The notes under the pieces are model-generated. The model did not search any database and was not told the origin of the DNA. It saw only the letters and a list, made by a program, of their open reading frames with translations. A stretch of 38,495 bases of DNA, from assembly GCA_002309715.1 (NCBI GenBank), contig DBXW01000003.1, positions 922 through 39,416 of the forward strand, in the 5' to 3' direction. The DNA is from Candidatus Avelusimicrobium cornigerorum. GTDB lineage: Bacteria; Elusimicrobiota; Elusimicrobia; Elusimicrobiales; Elusimicrobiaceae. Below, in pieces: positions 8,559-16,643 of this stretch. The position numbers were made by a program, and so were the translations under genes. Positions within the stretch are counted from its first letter, which is position 1. Each line of letters starts with the position of its first letter.

Positions 8559-9224
8559 ATGATCACATTAGAACACGTGACTAAAATTTACGGGCAGGGC
8601 GAAGAACATCTTTGTGTATTAGAAGATGTCTCGCTTACCTTGCGCCGCGGCAAATTTACTGTATTACTCGGCCCAAGCGGCTCGGGCAAAAGCACGCTGC
8701 TCAATTTAATTGCTATGTTGGATAAGCCCACCAGCGGCAAAATTTTTGTAGACGGGCAAGAGATTACGGCGCTGCGCAAAGAGTCGGCACGTTCCAAAGT
8801 GCGGCTTAAAAAAATGGGTTTTGTGTTTCAATTTGACGGGCTGTTGCCGGAATTTTCACTTCTGGAAAATGTAGATATGCCCGCACTGCTTCGCGGAAAA
8901 CCGAATCCGCAAAAAGCACAAAAATTACTGGAAAATTTGGGTTTAGGCGATATGAGCCGTAAACTACCGGCCGATTTATCCGGCGGAGAAAAGCAACGTG
9001 CAAGCATTGCGCGCGCATTGCGTAATGAGCCACCGTTACTTTTGGCCGATGAACCAACCGGTAATTTAGACGCGGCGCGCAAGATACAGGTATTTGAAGA
9101 TTTCGCCCGCATGAGTAAAGAAGAAGGACTTACGATTGTGATGGTTACGCACGACACTCATGCCGCCGATTACGCCGATGAAGTTTTGACGTTAGAAAAT
9201 CGCCAACTTCGCAAGTTAAAATAA
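8559..9224 (+). CDS. lolD: Lipoprotein-releasing ABC transporter ATP-binding protein
   Basis: This 221-residue ATPase has Walker A GPSGSGKST at residues 38-46, a Q-loop in GFVFQFDGLLPEFS, the ABC signature LSGGEKQR near residue 140, Walker B LLLADEPTGNLD near 161 and the H-switch histidine in VMVTHD. The insert around LLPEFSLLENVDMP is typical of the LolD/MacB/FtsE group. The start lies 3 nt after the permease stop, so the two form one translational unit. It would drive lipoprotein release at the inner membrane. Confidence 0.92.
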   Translation: MITLEHVTKIYGQGEEHLCVLEDVSLTLRRGKFTVLLGPSGSGKSTLLNLIAMLDKPTSGKIFVDGQEITALRKESARSKVRLKKMGFVFQFDGLLPEFSLLENVDMPALLRGKPNPQKAQKLLENLGLGDMSRKLPADLSGGEKQRASIARALRNEPPLLLADEPTGNLDAARKIQVFEDFARMSKEEGLTIVMVTHDTHAADYADEVLTLENRQLRKLK

Positions 9225-9246
9225 CATTTGATGAGGAAAAATTATT

Positions 9247-9849
9247 ATGGAAATTATTGAAGTCAGAACCGGAATTACTTTTATTTTCTTGTTAGCGGTG
9301 GCGTGGTTTTCTCTACATAAATTTTCCAATAATCCGTTTAAAAAACTGCTTGATAAAGCCTCTAAAAACAATCCCGAAGCGCAATATCAAATGGGGCTCT
9401 TGTATTATTCCGGCAAACAAGTAAAACGCAATTACCCCCAAGCGTTTCTGTGGTTTGCCACGGCCGCCCAAAACGGGCACGTGCGTGCGATGGTAGCATT
9501 GGCCGGATTATATCACGCCGGGCAAGGGTGCGATAAAAACCCCACACAAACCTTTAATTGGTACAAATCTGCCGCAGATACGGGAGATTTTGAGGGGCGC
9601 GTCAATTTGGCCATTTGTTATTTGCAAGGCATCGGCACCGAAAAAGACGAAAAAAAAGGTTTTGAAATTATGAAGGGAGCCGCCGACGAAAAAAGCCCCA
9701 TTGCTTGCACATTGCTCGGTAATTTGTATATGGACGGACAAGGCACGCAACCCGATAAAAAAGCCGCCCTTAAATATTACTTGGCGGCTGCTCAACAAGG
9801 GGAACCCTTTGCTAAAAGCAAACTGCAAGAACTCAAAGGGAAAATATAA
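9247..9849 (+). CDS. Membrane-anchored Sel1-repeat protein
   Basis: The 200-residue protein has one N-terminal membrane segment (about residues 8-24) and then four Sel1-like (TPR-type) repeats: AQYQMGLLYYSGKQV, AMVALAGLYHAGQGC, GRVNLAICYLQGIGT and ACTLLGNLYMDGQGT, each followed by an A-helix such as YPQAFLWFATAAQNGH. Sel1 proteins act as protein-interaction scaffolds, often in the periplasm. GAGGA lies about 9 nt before the ATG. It follows lolD by 22 nt and ends just before a strong hairpin, so it is the last gene of the lol operon. Placement suggests, but does not show, a role in envelope assembly. Confidence 0.82.
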   Translation: MEIIEVRTGITFIFLLAVAWFSLHKFSNNPFKKLLDKASKNNPEAQYQMGLLYYSGKQVKRNYPQAFLWFATAAQNGHVRAMVALAGLYHAGQGCDKNPTQTFNWYKSAADTGDFEGRVNLAICYLQGIGTEKDEKKGFEIMKGAADEKSPIACTLLGNLYMDGQGTQPDKKAALKYYLAAAQQGEPFAKSKLQELKGKI

Positions 9850-9866
9850 AATCGTTTAGAACAAAT

Positions 9867-9902
9867 AAAAATCCCCCGGGAATTTTTCTCCGGGGGATTT
9901 TT
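9867..9902. terminator. Bidirectional Rho-independent terminator between convergent genes
   Basis: AAAAATCCCCCGG and CCGGGGGATTTTT form a perfect 13-bp stem around a 10-nt loop. The flanking A and T runs give a U-tract in both directions, serving the lol operon (plus) and the pilin gene (minus). Confidence 0.9.
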
Positions 9903-9919
9903 ATAACACAACGTATGTT

Positions 9920-10501
9920 TTATAAAGTGGAGCAGATCCCTTCTTGCCCCGAATTACAACAAGGTGTATTGACGGCCAAACTATCTAACCCGCAAAAATC
10001 GGCACACAGAAATGCGCCGTTTTCATTTGTACCGGTGCAAGTGGTGTCCGGGCTGGTATAATAGCGGGTAAGAGTGTATTGATATTGCAACGGCCCGTTG
10101 TGCGAATAACGCGTCGCCGTGGCTACCCCTTCATGTAAATTAGAACCCGATAAAGTAACCTCAAATCCGCTACCCGTTAACGTTATATTGTTCGTATTTT
10201 CGCTACCCGGTTCGGATGGCGCGCCATTATTTACTTCCCGTTCGTGGGTAAAAAAGGTGACTCCGGACGCTCCTTTAAATTTAATATCCAATCCCGCAAA
10301 TTTAGTGACATAATGATTTATCTGTATATACTTTCGTTCTTGCGCTTGTGCGATATTGGCCAACAGCATAACAGCCTCTAGCATACGGGATCTTTCCACC
10401 GCTTTCATATATTGCGGCAACGATACGGCGGCCAAAATCCCCACAATCAAAATAACAATAAGCAATTCCAACAACGTAAAACCTCGGGTACGCAATTTCA
10501 T
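9920..10501 (-). CDS. Type IV pilin-like protein with Cys-rich C-terminus
   Basis: This complete 193-residue prepilin starts MKLRTRG, then FTLLELLIVILIVGILAAV, with Glu at position 5 of the mature protein. The N-terminal helix continues LPQYMKAVERSRMLEAV and matches the pilin cut by the left window edge. Six cysteines cluster near the C-terminus (in DTTCTGTNE, AFLCADFCG, TPCCNS, EGICS), which could form the disulfide-closed D-region of type IV pilins. A strong ribosome site, AGGAGG, lies 5 nt before the ATG. It begins 34 nt after the orphan histidine kinase gene on the same strand with no terminator between, so the kinase and pilin are probably co-transcribed, with a terminator at 9867-9902. 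Confidence 0.9.
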   Translation of the reverse strand: MKLRTRGFTLLELLIVILIVGILAAVSLPQYMKAVERSRMLEAVMLLANIAQAQERKYIQINHYVTKFAGLDIKFKGASGVTFFTHEREVNNGAPSEPGSENTNNITLTGSGFEVTLSGSNLHEGVATATRYSHNGPLQYQYTLTRYYTSPDTTCTGTNENGAFLCADFCGLDSLAVNTPCCNSGQEGICSTL

Positions 10502-10535
10502 AATTCCTCCTATTTTATATAAACCAAATCTTCCA

Positions 10536-11513
10536 TTAGGCCGTGGCTACTTTTTGATCTGTTTTTTCCACTTCAACCGTCGGCACCGCCTCTCTGGGTA
10601 GGGAAAACCAAAAAGTTGCCCCTTGCCCCAAACCGGCACTTTCCACACCGATATCCCCCCCATGGGCATATACAATTTCTTGTGCAATGGAAAGACCTAA
10701 CCCCCAACCTTGTTTTTTTAAGTTCCGATCATTATCCGATTGGTGGAACTTTTGGAAAATGCGTTCCTTTTCGGTATGCAAAATACCCGGCCCATTGTCG
10801 GACACCCGACACGTAACATTTTTATCATCCGCGTAAAAACTAACTTCCACCCGCCCGCCTTGCGGGGCGAATTTTATAGCATTCCCGATTAGATTGCTTA
10901 ACACTTGCGATACGCGGAAACGGTCTGCTATGATGGTTACGCTGATCGGATAATCATATTTTTGAAGGGAAATACCTTTCTTTTGCGCATTAACCGTCTG
11001 CAACGTAACTACATCTTCCACAAGCGCATTAAAATTAAAGGGTTGTCCGTCCATCTTAAAGCGGCCGGATTCAATCATAGAGATGTCCATTAAATCAGCC
11101 ATTAACATATTCATATTGTCCGTTGCTTTCAAGATATTATTGAGGGCCATTTGGTCGTTATTCCCTACGTTTTGCGGATTATCCATCATCAGTACGGAAG
11201 CAAAGCCTTGAATGGAAGAAAGCGGTTGGCGTAAATCGTGCGCCACAATGGACATAAATTTAGAGCGAATTTCATTAAGACGCGTAAGTTCCTGGTTAGA
11301 AAGCCGCAACTTATTCACCATCCCTTCCAACACATTAACTTTACCGGACAATTGCATCTGTAAGGAAGCAATTTGTTGTTGGTAATTATGCTCTGCCTTC
11401 ATAATGGTACGGTTCATTTTCCGTAGTACAAATTTTTTGGTAACCCAATAGGTAAGCAACGACAAGGCCGACGAAACAATTATCCCATATATAATCATTT
11501 GCACCCACGTCAT
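10536..11513 (-). CDS. Membrane-bound sensor histidine kinase (orphan)
   Basis: The 325-residue kinase has one N-terminal membrane helix (about residues 6-28), a coiled linker (35-85), an H-box FMSIVAHDLRQPLSSIQGF with the phospho-acceptor His92, and an ATPase domain with N-box NLIGNAIKFAP (207-217), G1 DNGPG (239-243), F-box FQKFHQSD and G2 GWGLGLSIA. All catalytic boxes are intact. There is no sensory domain beyond the short N-terminus, so the signal may come through a partner or the membrane. No response regulator is adjacent. AGGAG lies 6-7 nt before the ATG. It lies between the Sua5-family gene (11 nt upstream) and the pilin gene (34 nt downstream), which suggests a link to pilus control but does not prove one. 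Confidence 0.92.
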   Translation of the reverse strand: MTWVQMIIYGIIVSSALSLLTYWVTKKFVLRKMNRTIMKAEHNYQQQIASLQMQLSGKVNVLEGMVNKLRLSNQELTRLNEIRSKFMSIVAHDLRQPLSSIQGFASVLMMDNPQNVGNNDQMALNNILKATDNMNMLMADLMDISMIESGRFKMDGQPFNFNALVEDVVTLQTVNAQKKGISLQKYDYPISVTIIADRFRVSQVLSNLIGNAIKFAPQGGRVEVSFYADDKNVTCRVSDNGPGILHTEKERIFQKFHQSDNDRNLKKQGWGLGLSIAQEIVYAHGGDIGVESAGLGQGATFWFSLPREAVPTVEVEKTDQKVATA

Positions 11514-11524
11514 AAAATTCTCCT

Positions 11525-12163
11525 TTATTTTCTCGCAAGCGTCTTGCCCAGCACGCGTTCTAATTGTTCCTGCGACAAAGCGCCTTCACGCAACAGTTTC
11601 GGCTCACTCATCATATCCACCACACTGGATGCCACCGGACTAAGCGTACCCGCACAAAAAATATAATCTACCTTGCCATCAAATGTATCTATTAAAACAC
11701 GCTCTTGCGTAATCACATCTTGCCCGTGTAAATTGGCACTTGTGCAAGAAAGCGGCACTGGCATCTGCTTGAGTAATTCTAGCAAAAATAAATGGTTTGG
11801 AACACGAAAACCCAACCCTGCCGCACCACGCAAAAAAATCTTCCCGCTTTCACTCGGAGGTAGGATAAGTGTAAGCCCCCCCGGCCAAAAAGCCTCGGCA
11901 AGCCGTTGAGCGGCTTTAGAAACGACGGCGGCTTGCCGCACCTGTTCCAAACTTCCACTTAATAACTGCAAGGGATTTGTAGCCGGACGTTTTTTGAGCC
12001 GAAAAATCGTTTGAATACTTTTTTCTCGGTTGGCAGCGGTCCCGATACCGTAAACAGTATCTGTGGGTAACACAACCACCGCCCCTTGTTCCAAGTCTCG
12101 TGCTACAGCAATCAACTGTGCAGGCGTCAGTTCGGTTACTTTAAAAATACGGGTTTGGCTCAT
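11525..12163 (-). CDS. L-threonylcarbamoyladenylate synthase (TsaC/Sua5/YrdC family)
   Basis: The 212-residue protein has the YrdC fold signature: GAVVVLPTDTVYGIGTAA near the N-terminus, KRPATNPLQLL (the KRP substrate-binding motif), FWPGGLTLIL, and PLSCTSANLHG with the conserved Ser-Ala-Asn. The enzyme makes threonylcarbamoyl-AMP from threonine, bicarbonate and ATP for the t6A37 modification of ANN-decoding tRNAs. The length fits the single-domain TsaC form without the Sua5 C-terminal domain. I choose the ATG at 12163, which has GAGGA 6 nt upstream; an ATG at 12181 is in frame but has weaker spacing. It overlaps the end of rsmI by 23 nt, so the two are translationally coupled. Confidence 0.9.
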   Translation of the reverse strand: MSQTRIFKVTELTPAQLIAVARDLEQGAVVVLPTDTVYGIGTAANREKSIQTIFRLKKRPATNPLQLLSGSLEQVRQAAVVSKAAQRLAEAFWPGGLTLILPPSESGKIFLRGAAGLGFRVPNHLFLLELLKQMPVPLSCTSANLHGQDVITQERVLIDTFDGKVDYIFCAGTLSPVASSVVDMMSEPKLLREGALSQEQLERVLGKTLARK

Positions 12164-12848
12164 CTTCTTCCTCAGGCTCATTGGCCGGGCGATCTATAAT
12201 AAGGACAAATTCCCCTTGCACTTTGGCTCGCGCCTGTAATGTTTTTATCAGTTCCCCTACATTTCCGCGCAACCACTCTTCATATACTTTGGAAAGTTCC
12301 CGCGCCACAATCATCGGGGTATCTTCACCAAGTGTTTTGGCAATCAAGCCCAGCATTTTAATAACTCGGTAGGGTGATTCATACAACACCACCGGGACCG
12401 AAAGTGCATACGCATTAGCAATCAGTTTAGCCGCCTTACCCGGCTTACGCGGCAAAAAGCCCAAAAAGGTAAATGCCCCACCGGTTATTCCGGCTCCGGC
12501 CAGCGCACAGGCAACCGCACTTGGACCGGGCAAAGACGATACTTTTATCCCGGCGGAAACAGCCTCTTTCACAAGCCGCCATCCCGGATCGGAAATACAC
12601 GGCGTACCGCAATCGGACACCAACGCCGCCGTTTTGCCGCCTTTTAATAACTCCACACAACGCGAGATACTACGCAAATCATTTTCGTTATAACGCGCCG
12701 TCGGTTTGGAAATGGCAAAATGAGATAATAAGACCTGCGTGCGGCGCGTATCCTCGCACAACACGATATCAACACTTTTGAGCACCTCTAACGCGCGCAA
12801 GGTAACATCCTGCAAATTCCCGATAGGGGTAGGAACTATGTAAAGCAT
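12141..12848 (-). CDS. rsmI: 16S rRNA 2'-O-ribose C1402 methyltransferase
   Basis: The 235-residue protein starts MLYIVPTPIGNLQDVTLRAL and has CEDTRRTQVLL, LVSDCGTPCISDPGWRLV and SLPGPSAVACALAGAG, the SAM-binding tetrapyrrole-methylase fold motifs typical of RsmI (COG0313). It methylates C1402 of 16S rRNA. The E. coli enzyme is about 286 residues, so the C-terminal domain here is shortened. No Shine-Dalgarno sequence precedes the ATG at 12848; a TATACT -10 box lies 6 nt upstream instead. It is the first gene of a minus-strand unit rsmI, Sua5-family synthase, histidine kinase, pilin. Confidence 0.92.
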   Translation of the reverse strand: MLYIVPTPIGNLQDVTLRALEVLKSVDIVLCEDTRRTQVLLSHFAISKPTARYNENDLRSISRCVELLKGGKTAALVSDCGTPCISDPGWRLVKEAVSAGIKVSSLPGPSAVACALAGAGITGGAFTFLGFLPRKPGKAAKLIANAYALSVPVVLYESPYRVIKMLGLIAKTLGEDTPMIVARELSKVYEEWLRGNVGELIKTLQARAKVQGEFVLIIDRPANEPEEEDEPNPYF

Positions 12849-12854
12849 ACATAA

Positions 12855-12860
12855 AGTATA
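12855..12860 (-). promoter_or_regulatory. -10 box 6 nt upstream of the rsmI start
   Basis: The minus strand reads TATACT at 12860-12855, then six bases, then the rsmI ATG at 12848. Initiation would fall on or next to the A of the ATG, so the mRNA may be leaderless. No -35 consensus or ribosome site is visible. Confidence 0.5.
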
Positions 12861-12949
12861 TAAAAAATTACGGGCTGCCGCTGTATTTAGTACAATATAT
12901 AATTGTCATTATTGATATTATAAAAGGAAACAAGGAACATAAAAAAGAA

Positions 12950-14416
12950 ATGTCTAGGATCTTGTCAAAAATCAAATTAAACACCTTTGCCATCATCTTA
13001 TCTATCTTGGCAATTGTAACCGCACTTACTTGGATTATCCCCCCCGGCTCTTATGACCGGGCCGAAATAAACGGTCGGCAAGTGGTGGTAGCCGGAACAT
13101 ATCACGCAGTAGATCCGGCCCCGCAAGGTTTATTTGATTTTTTAAAATCCCCCATACAAGGTTTTAGTAAGACCGCCGAAGTAATTGTATTTTTGCTTAT
13201 GATTGGCGGCGTATTAAGCGTTATTGAAAAAACAGGTGCGATTGCCGCAGGCATACAAGCCGCTAGCGGATTTTTTCATCGCAACCCACGGCTGCGTTTC
13301 TTGTTTATTCCGCTGGGCGTAATTATATTTTCGCTATGCGGGGCTACCTTTGGGATGTGCGAAGAAGCATTGATTTTTGTACCGATATTTATTCCGTTGG
13401 CACTTTCGTTAGATTACGACTCCGCTCTCGGAACGGCTATCCCTTTCATTGGCGCCGGAGTAGGATTTGCCGCCGCATTTACCAACCCGTTCACCGTGGG
13501 TATTGCACAAGGGATTGCACAAGTACCGCTCTATTCCGGGTTAGGATACCGGCTGATTATTTGGCTGATTTGTACAGCCGTTATTATTTTATGGCTCGGC
13601 TTATATGCCAGGCGCATACGCAAAGATCCTACCAAAAGTTTAACCTATGAGTACGATATTGAAAGACGCAAAGAACTTAAACTGCATAAAGAAGAAACCC
13701 ATATTACCCGACGACAAAAAATGGTATTGCTTGCGTTTGGCATTGGCATGGCAGGACTTATCATAGGCGTACTTAAACCGCAAATTTGTGCGTTTATACA
13801 CGGTTTGTGGGGAGTGGACTTAATGACGCTACTCCACTTGGAAGAAGAAGGGTGGTATATTACCGAAATTGCCGCATGGTTTTTGGGAGTCGGTTTTGTA
13901 TGTGGCTTTTTGGGCAATATGAATATGCAAAAATTCACCGATGCCTTCTTTGACGGGGTGCGTAGCATGGCGGAAATCGCGATGCTTTTGTGTTTTGCCC
14001 AAGCCATTGTCATTATTGCTAATAACGGACATATTTTAGACACACTGTTAGAGGCTATGTCCGGCACGATCAAACACTTGCACCCGGTTTGTGCCTCGTG
14101 GGCAGCCATGATGCTACAAACGGTTATTGACTTTTTTATCCCGTCGGGTTCCGGTAAAGCCGTACTGACTATGCCCATTTTAGCGCCGTTGGCCGATCTG
14201 ATCGGCATTACCCGTCAAACGATGGTGCTTGCTTTCCAACTGGGCGGAAGTTGGATGAATATGGTCATCCCCACCGATCCGGTTACGATTGCGGCTATCG
14301 GTTTTGCACGCATTGCGTACCCCAAATGGCTTAAATGGATGCTACCGTTACTTATCGTTATGTATTTATTGTCCTTCTTGTTCTTAATTCCGCCTTATTT
14401 AATGAAATGGCAGTAG
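12950..14416 (+). CDS. YfcC-family carboxylate/amino-acid carrier
   Basis: The 488-residue protein has about twelve membrane segments and the layout of the YfcC/DcuC-like ion transporter superfamily: an N-terminal TALTWIIPPGSYDR, a conserved FLLMIGGVLSVIEKTGAI, GATFGMCEEALIFVPIF, and a C-terminal repeat with FFIPSGSGKAVLTMPILAPLADL and LGGSWMNMVIPTDP. These paired GxSG/IPSGSG and PT-containing segments form the re-entrant substrate site. Family members carry C4-dicarboxylates, basic amino acids or related organic anions. An AAGGAA run lies 14-22 nt before the ATG and AAAGAA is nearer, so the ribosome site is weak. A terminator hairpin follows 34 nt after the stop. The substrate cannot be called. 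Confidence 0.82.
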   Translation: MSRILSKIKLNTFAIILSILAIVTALTWIIPPGSYDRAEINGRQVVVAGTYHAVDPAPQGLFDFLKSPIQGFSKTAEVIVFLLMIGGVLSVIEKTGAIAAGIQAASGFFHRNPRLRFLFIPLGVIIFSLCGATFGMCEEALIFVPIFIPLALSLDYDSALGTAIPFIGAGVGFAAAFTNPFTVGIAQGIAQVPLYSGLGYRLIIWLICTAVIILWLGLYARRIRKDPTKSLTYEYDIERRKELKLHKEETHITRRQKMVLLAFGIGMAGLIIGVLKPQICAFIHGLWGVDLMTLLHLEEEGWYITEIAAWFLGVGFVCGFLGNMNMQKFTDAFFDGVRSMAEIAMLLCFAQAIVIIANNGHILDTLLEAMSGTIKHLHPVCASWAAMMLQTVIDFFIPSGSGKAVLTMPILAPLADLIGITRQTMVLAFQLGGSWMNMVIPTDPVTIAAIGFARIAYPKWLKWMLPLLIVMYLLSFLFLIPPYLMKWQ

Positions 14417-14449
14417 CATCAGCGACATAAGCCGTTTATTTAGTAAAAT

Positions 14450-14486
14450 AAAAGAAGCCCTGTATCTTTTACTCAGGGCTTCTTTT
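14450..14486 (+). terminator. Terminator hairpin abutting the next start codon
   Basis: AAAAGAAGCCCTG and CAGGGCTTCTTTT form a perfect 13-bp stem with an 11-nt loop and a T-tract. It ends only 5 nt before the ATG of the sodium:solute symporter at 14492. It can terminate the YfcC-family gene, or act as a leader attenuator for the symporter, which has no visible Shine-Dalgarno sequence. Confidence 0.8.
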
Positions 14487-14491
14487 AAGTT

Positions 14492-15922
14492 ATGTTAAAC
14501 GAACTTAAGACCGTAACGTATTTTCATTTAGCAGACTGGTTGGTATTGGCAACCGTGTTGTTAGCCACCGCGTTGGCAGCGGCTTACGGACACGTGCGGC
14601 TTAAACAAACACAAAAGAAGGAAAGTTTATCCGCACTAGATTATCTATTGATGGGCCGGCAACTCACCCTGCCTCTATTTGTAGCCACGTTGGTGGCCAC
14701 TTGGTATGGGGGCATTTTCGGCATTAACGAAATTACGTTTAATTATGGTATTTACAACTTCCTGACGCAGGGTGTATTTTGGTACGTAGCGTATTTAATT
14801 TTTGCATTTTTTATCACCGATAAAATCGCCCGGTATAACTCATTGACGTTACCCGATTTAACCGGGCAAATGTTTGGGCCTAAATCGGCTAAAGTTTCCG
14901 CCATATTTACGTTCTTTTACATCACCCCCGTTGCCTACGTACTTAGTTTGGGGATGTTCTTGCACATGGTGTTCGGTATCAGCGTTTTGATGGGGATGAT
15001 TTACGGCACATTATTCACGTGCTTATATACCGCTTGGGGCGGCTTTCGCTCTGTTGTATTTTCAGATTTAGTGCAATTTTTTGTGATGTGCACCACGGTA
15101 TTGCTCGTGGTAGTATTTTCCGTTTATACGTTCGGCGGAGTCCCCTTCCTGAAAGCCAATTTGCCCGCCTCTCACTTTACCCTTACCGGTGGCAATTCGT
15201 GGTTAAGCACCTGCGTGTGGGGGTTTATTGCCCTAGCCACCCTGATTGATCCCAGTTTTTACCAACGTTGCTTTGCGGCCAAAAGTCCCCGCGTGGTTAA
15301 ACGCGGAATTCTTATATCTACCGTTATTTGGTTTTGTTTTGACATCTGCACAACGGCCGGCTCTTTATACGCGCGAGCGCTACTGCCGCACGCCCAGCCG
15401 GCACAAGCCTATTTCTTCTACTCCATCCAATTACTGCCGGTAGGGTTGCGCGGATTTTTTGTAGCGGGTATTTTATCTATTATTTTATCCACGCTGAATT
15501 CTTTTTTGTTTATTGCGTCTAACACATTAAGTTTTGACTTATTACGCAAACAATTTAAAAACATTGTTCTATCCAACCGAATTATGATTTTTGCCGTTGG
15601 CACTATCTCCATTGTACTCGCCCGATTGTTTCATAGCAACTTTAAGGAAATTTGGTTGACGCTCGGCTCTTATTTTTCGGCTTGTCTGTTAATCCCCATT
15701 TTAATGGGGTATCGTTACCCCGGATGTATCAGCGACAAATTATTTGTGACATCTTCTTTAATTAGCGCTATTCTGATGACGGCTTGGCGCGTAATAGTTC
15801 CGCCGTCATGGTTAGAGGTTATAGATCCCTTCTATATCGGGGTTAGTTGCAGTTTAATTATTTTAGTATTATTTAGGAGCCGCCGTGAAAGCATTTCATC
15901 ACGCATTATTGATAGGCAATAG
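14492..15922 (+). CDS. Sodium:solute symporter (SSS family)
   Basis: The 476-residue protein has about 12-13 hydrophobic segments. Near its start are LADWLVLATVLL and a typical SSS sequence LDYLLMGRQLTLPLFVATLVATWYGG, in which the first helix breaks for substrate binding. Later it has TAWGGFRSVVFSDLVQFFVM and GILSIILSTLNSFLFIASNTL, the family's conserved helices 5 and 8 with Ser/Thr sodium ligands. The family couples Na+ entry to uptake of sugars, amino acids, vitamins and others. The last 38 nt overlap the thiamine pyrophosphokinase gene. This suggests a substrate related to thiamine; an SSS-type candidate (ThiV) was predicted in thiamine regulons elsewhere. No ribosome site precedes the ATG and a hairpin abuts it. 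Confidence 0.87.
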   Translation: MLNELKTVTYFHLADWLVLATVLLATALAAAYGHVRLKQTQKKESLSALDYLLMGRQLTLPLFVATLVATWYGGIFGINEITFNYGIYNFLTQGVFWYVAYLIFAFFITDKIARYNSLTLPDLTGQMFGPKSAKVSAIFTFFYITPVAYVLSLGMFLHMVFGISVLMGMIYGTLFTCLYTAWGGFRSVVFSDLVQFFVMCTTVLLVVVFSVYTFGGVPFLKANLPASHFTLTGGNSWLSTCVWGFIALATLIDPSFYQRCFAAKSPRVVKRGILISTVIWFCFDICTTAGSLYARALLPHAQPAQAYFFYSIQLLPVGLRGFFVAGILSIILSTLNSFLFIASNTLSFDLLRKQFKNIVLSNRIMIFAVGTISIVLARLFHSNFKEIWLTLGSYFSACLLIPILMGYRYPGCISDKLFVTSSLISAILMTAWRVIVPPSWLEVIDPFYIGVSCSLIILVLFRSRRESISSRIIDRQ

Positions 15923-16514
15923 CCCCCATATTTCACCGCGTTTATTAAAAACGTTAGCGCAAAAAGCCGACTCTATTATTGCGGCCGACGGAGGCGCCAA
16001 CAGTGCTCGCAAAGCCGGGCTCTCCCCCCACGTTATCATCGGTGATTTAGATTCCGCTTCTGCCACCACCCGACGGCAATTTAAAAAAGCCCGCTGGATA
16101 TTTGTAAACAATCAAAATAATACTGACTTGCAAAAAGCACTTGATTTCCTTGCCGAACAAAATTGCCGGGAATGCACACTGGCCGGATTTACCGGGGGAC
16201 GGTGGGATTTTTCTTTTGGTAATCTGTTAACTGCTTATTCATACGCTAAAAAGATGAAATTATGCTTTGCAGGTGAAGGTTGGAAAATTTTTCCGCTCAC
16301 TTCTTCCCGCCGTTTTACCGCTCGCCCGGGCGCGCGCGTAAGTTTACTGCCTGTTAAACCATGCAGCGGAGTCACACTCAGCGGACTAAAGTTCCCCCTA
16401 AAAAATGCCCGCTTGCCGCTAGGAACGACTCGTACGTTAAGTAATCAAACCGTACGAACGAATTTTTCCGTTTCTATGCGTAGCGGATTCTTGTTTGTGT
16501 ATATAGAAGACTAA
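15885..16514 (+). CDS. thiN: Thiamine pyrophosphokinase
   Basis: The 209-residue protein has ADGGANSARKAG (DGGAN at 35-39), VIIGDLDSAS (GDLDS at 53-57), NNTDLQKAL (78-86) and GGRWDFSFGNLL (104 onward), the ordered motifs of bacterial thiamine pyrophosphokinases, which transfer pyrophosphate from ATP to thiamine. The usual GGRxDH is GGRWDF here, so a conserved His is replaced by Phe. The start is GTG at 15885 with AGGAG 6 nt upstream. It begins inside the end of the symporter gene, so the two genes are translationally coupled. No TPP riboswitch motif was found upstream. The salvage of imported thiamine is the likely role. Confidence 0.88.
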   Translation: MKAFHHALLIGNSPHISPRLLKTLAQKADSIIAADGGANSARKAGLSPHVIIGDLDSASATTRRQFKKARWIFVNNQNNTDLQKALDFLAEQNCRECTLAGFTGGRWDFSFGNLLTAYSYAKKMKLCFAGEGWKIFPLTSSRRFTARPGARVSLLPVKPCSGVTLSGLKFPLKNARLPLGTTRTLSNQTVRTNFSVSMRSGFLFVYIED

Positions 16515-16537
16515 CCTAAATACCTATTTCTATACTA

Positions 16538-16565
16538 GGCCCTAAATGAACTTTCGTTTAGGTCC
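16538..16565 (+). other. Imperfect stem-loop downstream of thiN
   Basis: CCTAAA pairs with TTTAGG around a 10-nt loop, extended by GG/CC across one mismatch. There is no U-tract, so this is not a standard Rho-independent terminator. It lies just upstream of the promoter of the next gene. Confidence 0.35.
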
Positions 16566-16573
16566 ATTGACCC

Positions 16574-16602
16574 TTGTTAGCGCCCTTTATCTCAGATAGA
16601 AT
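16574..16602 (+). promoter_or_regulatory. Promoter of the exported-protein gene at 16644
   Basis: TTGTTA (16574-16579) and TAGAAT (16597-16602) are separated by 17 nt. Predicted start near 16609, giving a leader of about 35 nt that contains the ribosome site GAGGAG. Confidence 0.55.
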
Positions 16603-16643
16603 AATCATGTAAGGTGAAAAATATAATAATAAAGAGGAGTATT

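Noticed and set aside
13645..14208. Long antisense frame within the YfcC-family carrier gene
   Set aside because: No ribosome site or recognisable domain, and the plus-strand frame is a clear membrane transporter.
14417..14491. TPP riboswitch ahead of the symporter-thiN pair
   Set aside because: The conserved CUGAGA and the second TPP-binding segment are missing; only the terminator hairpin is seen.
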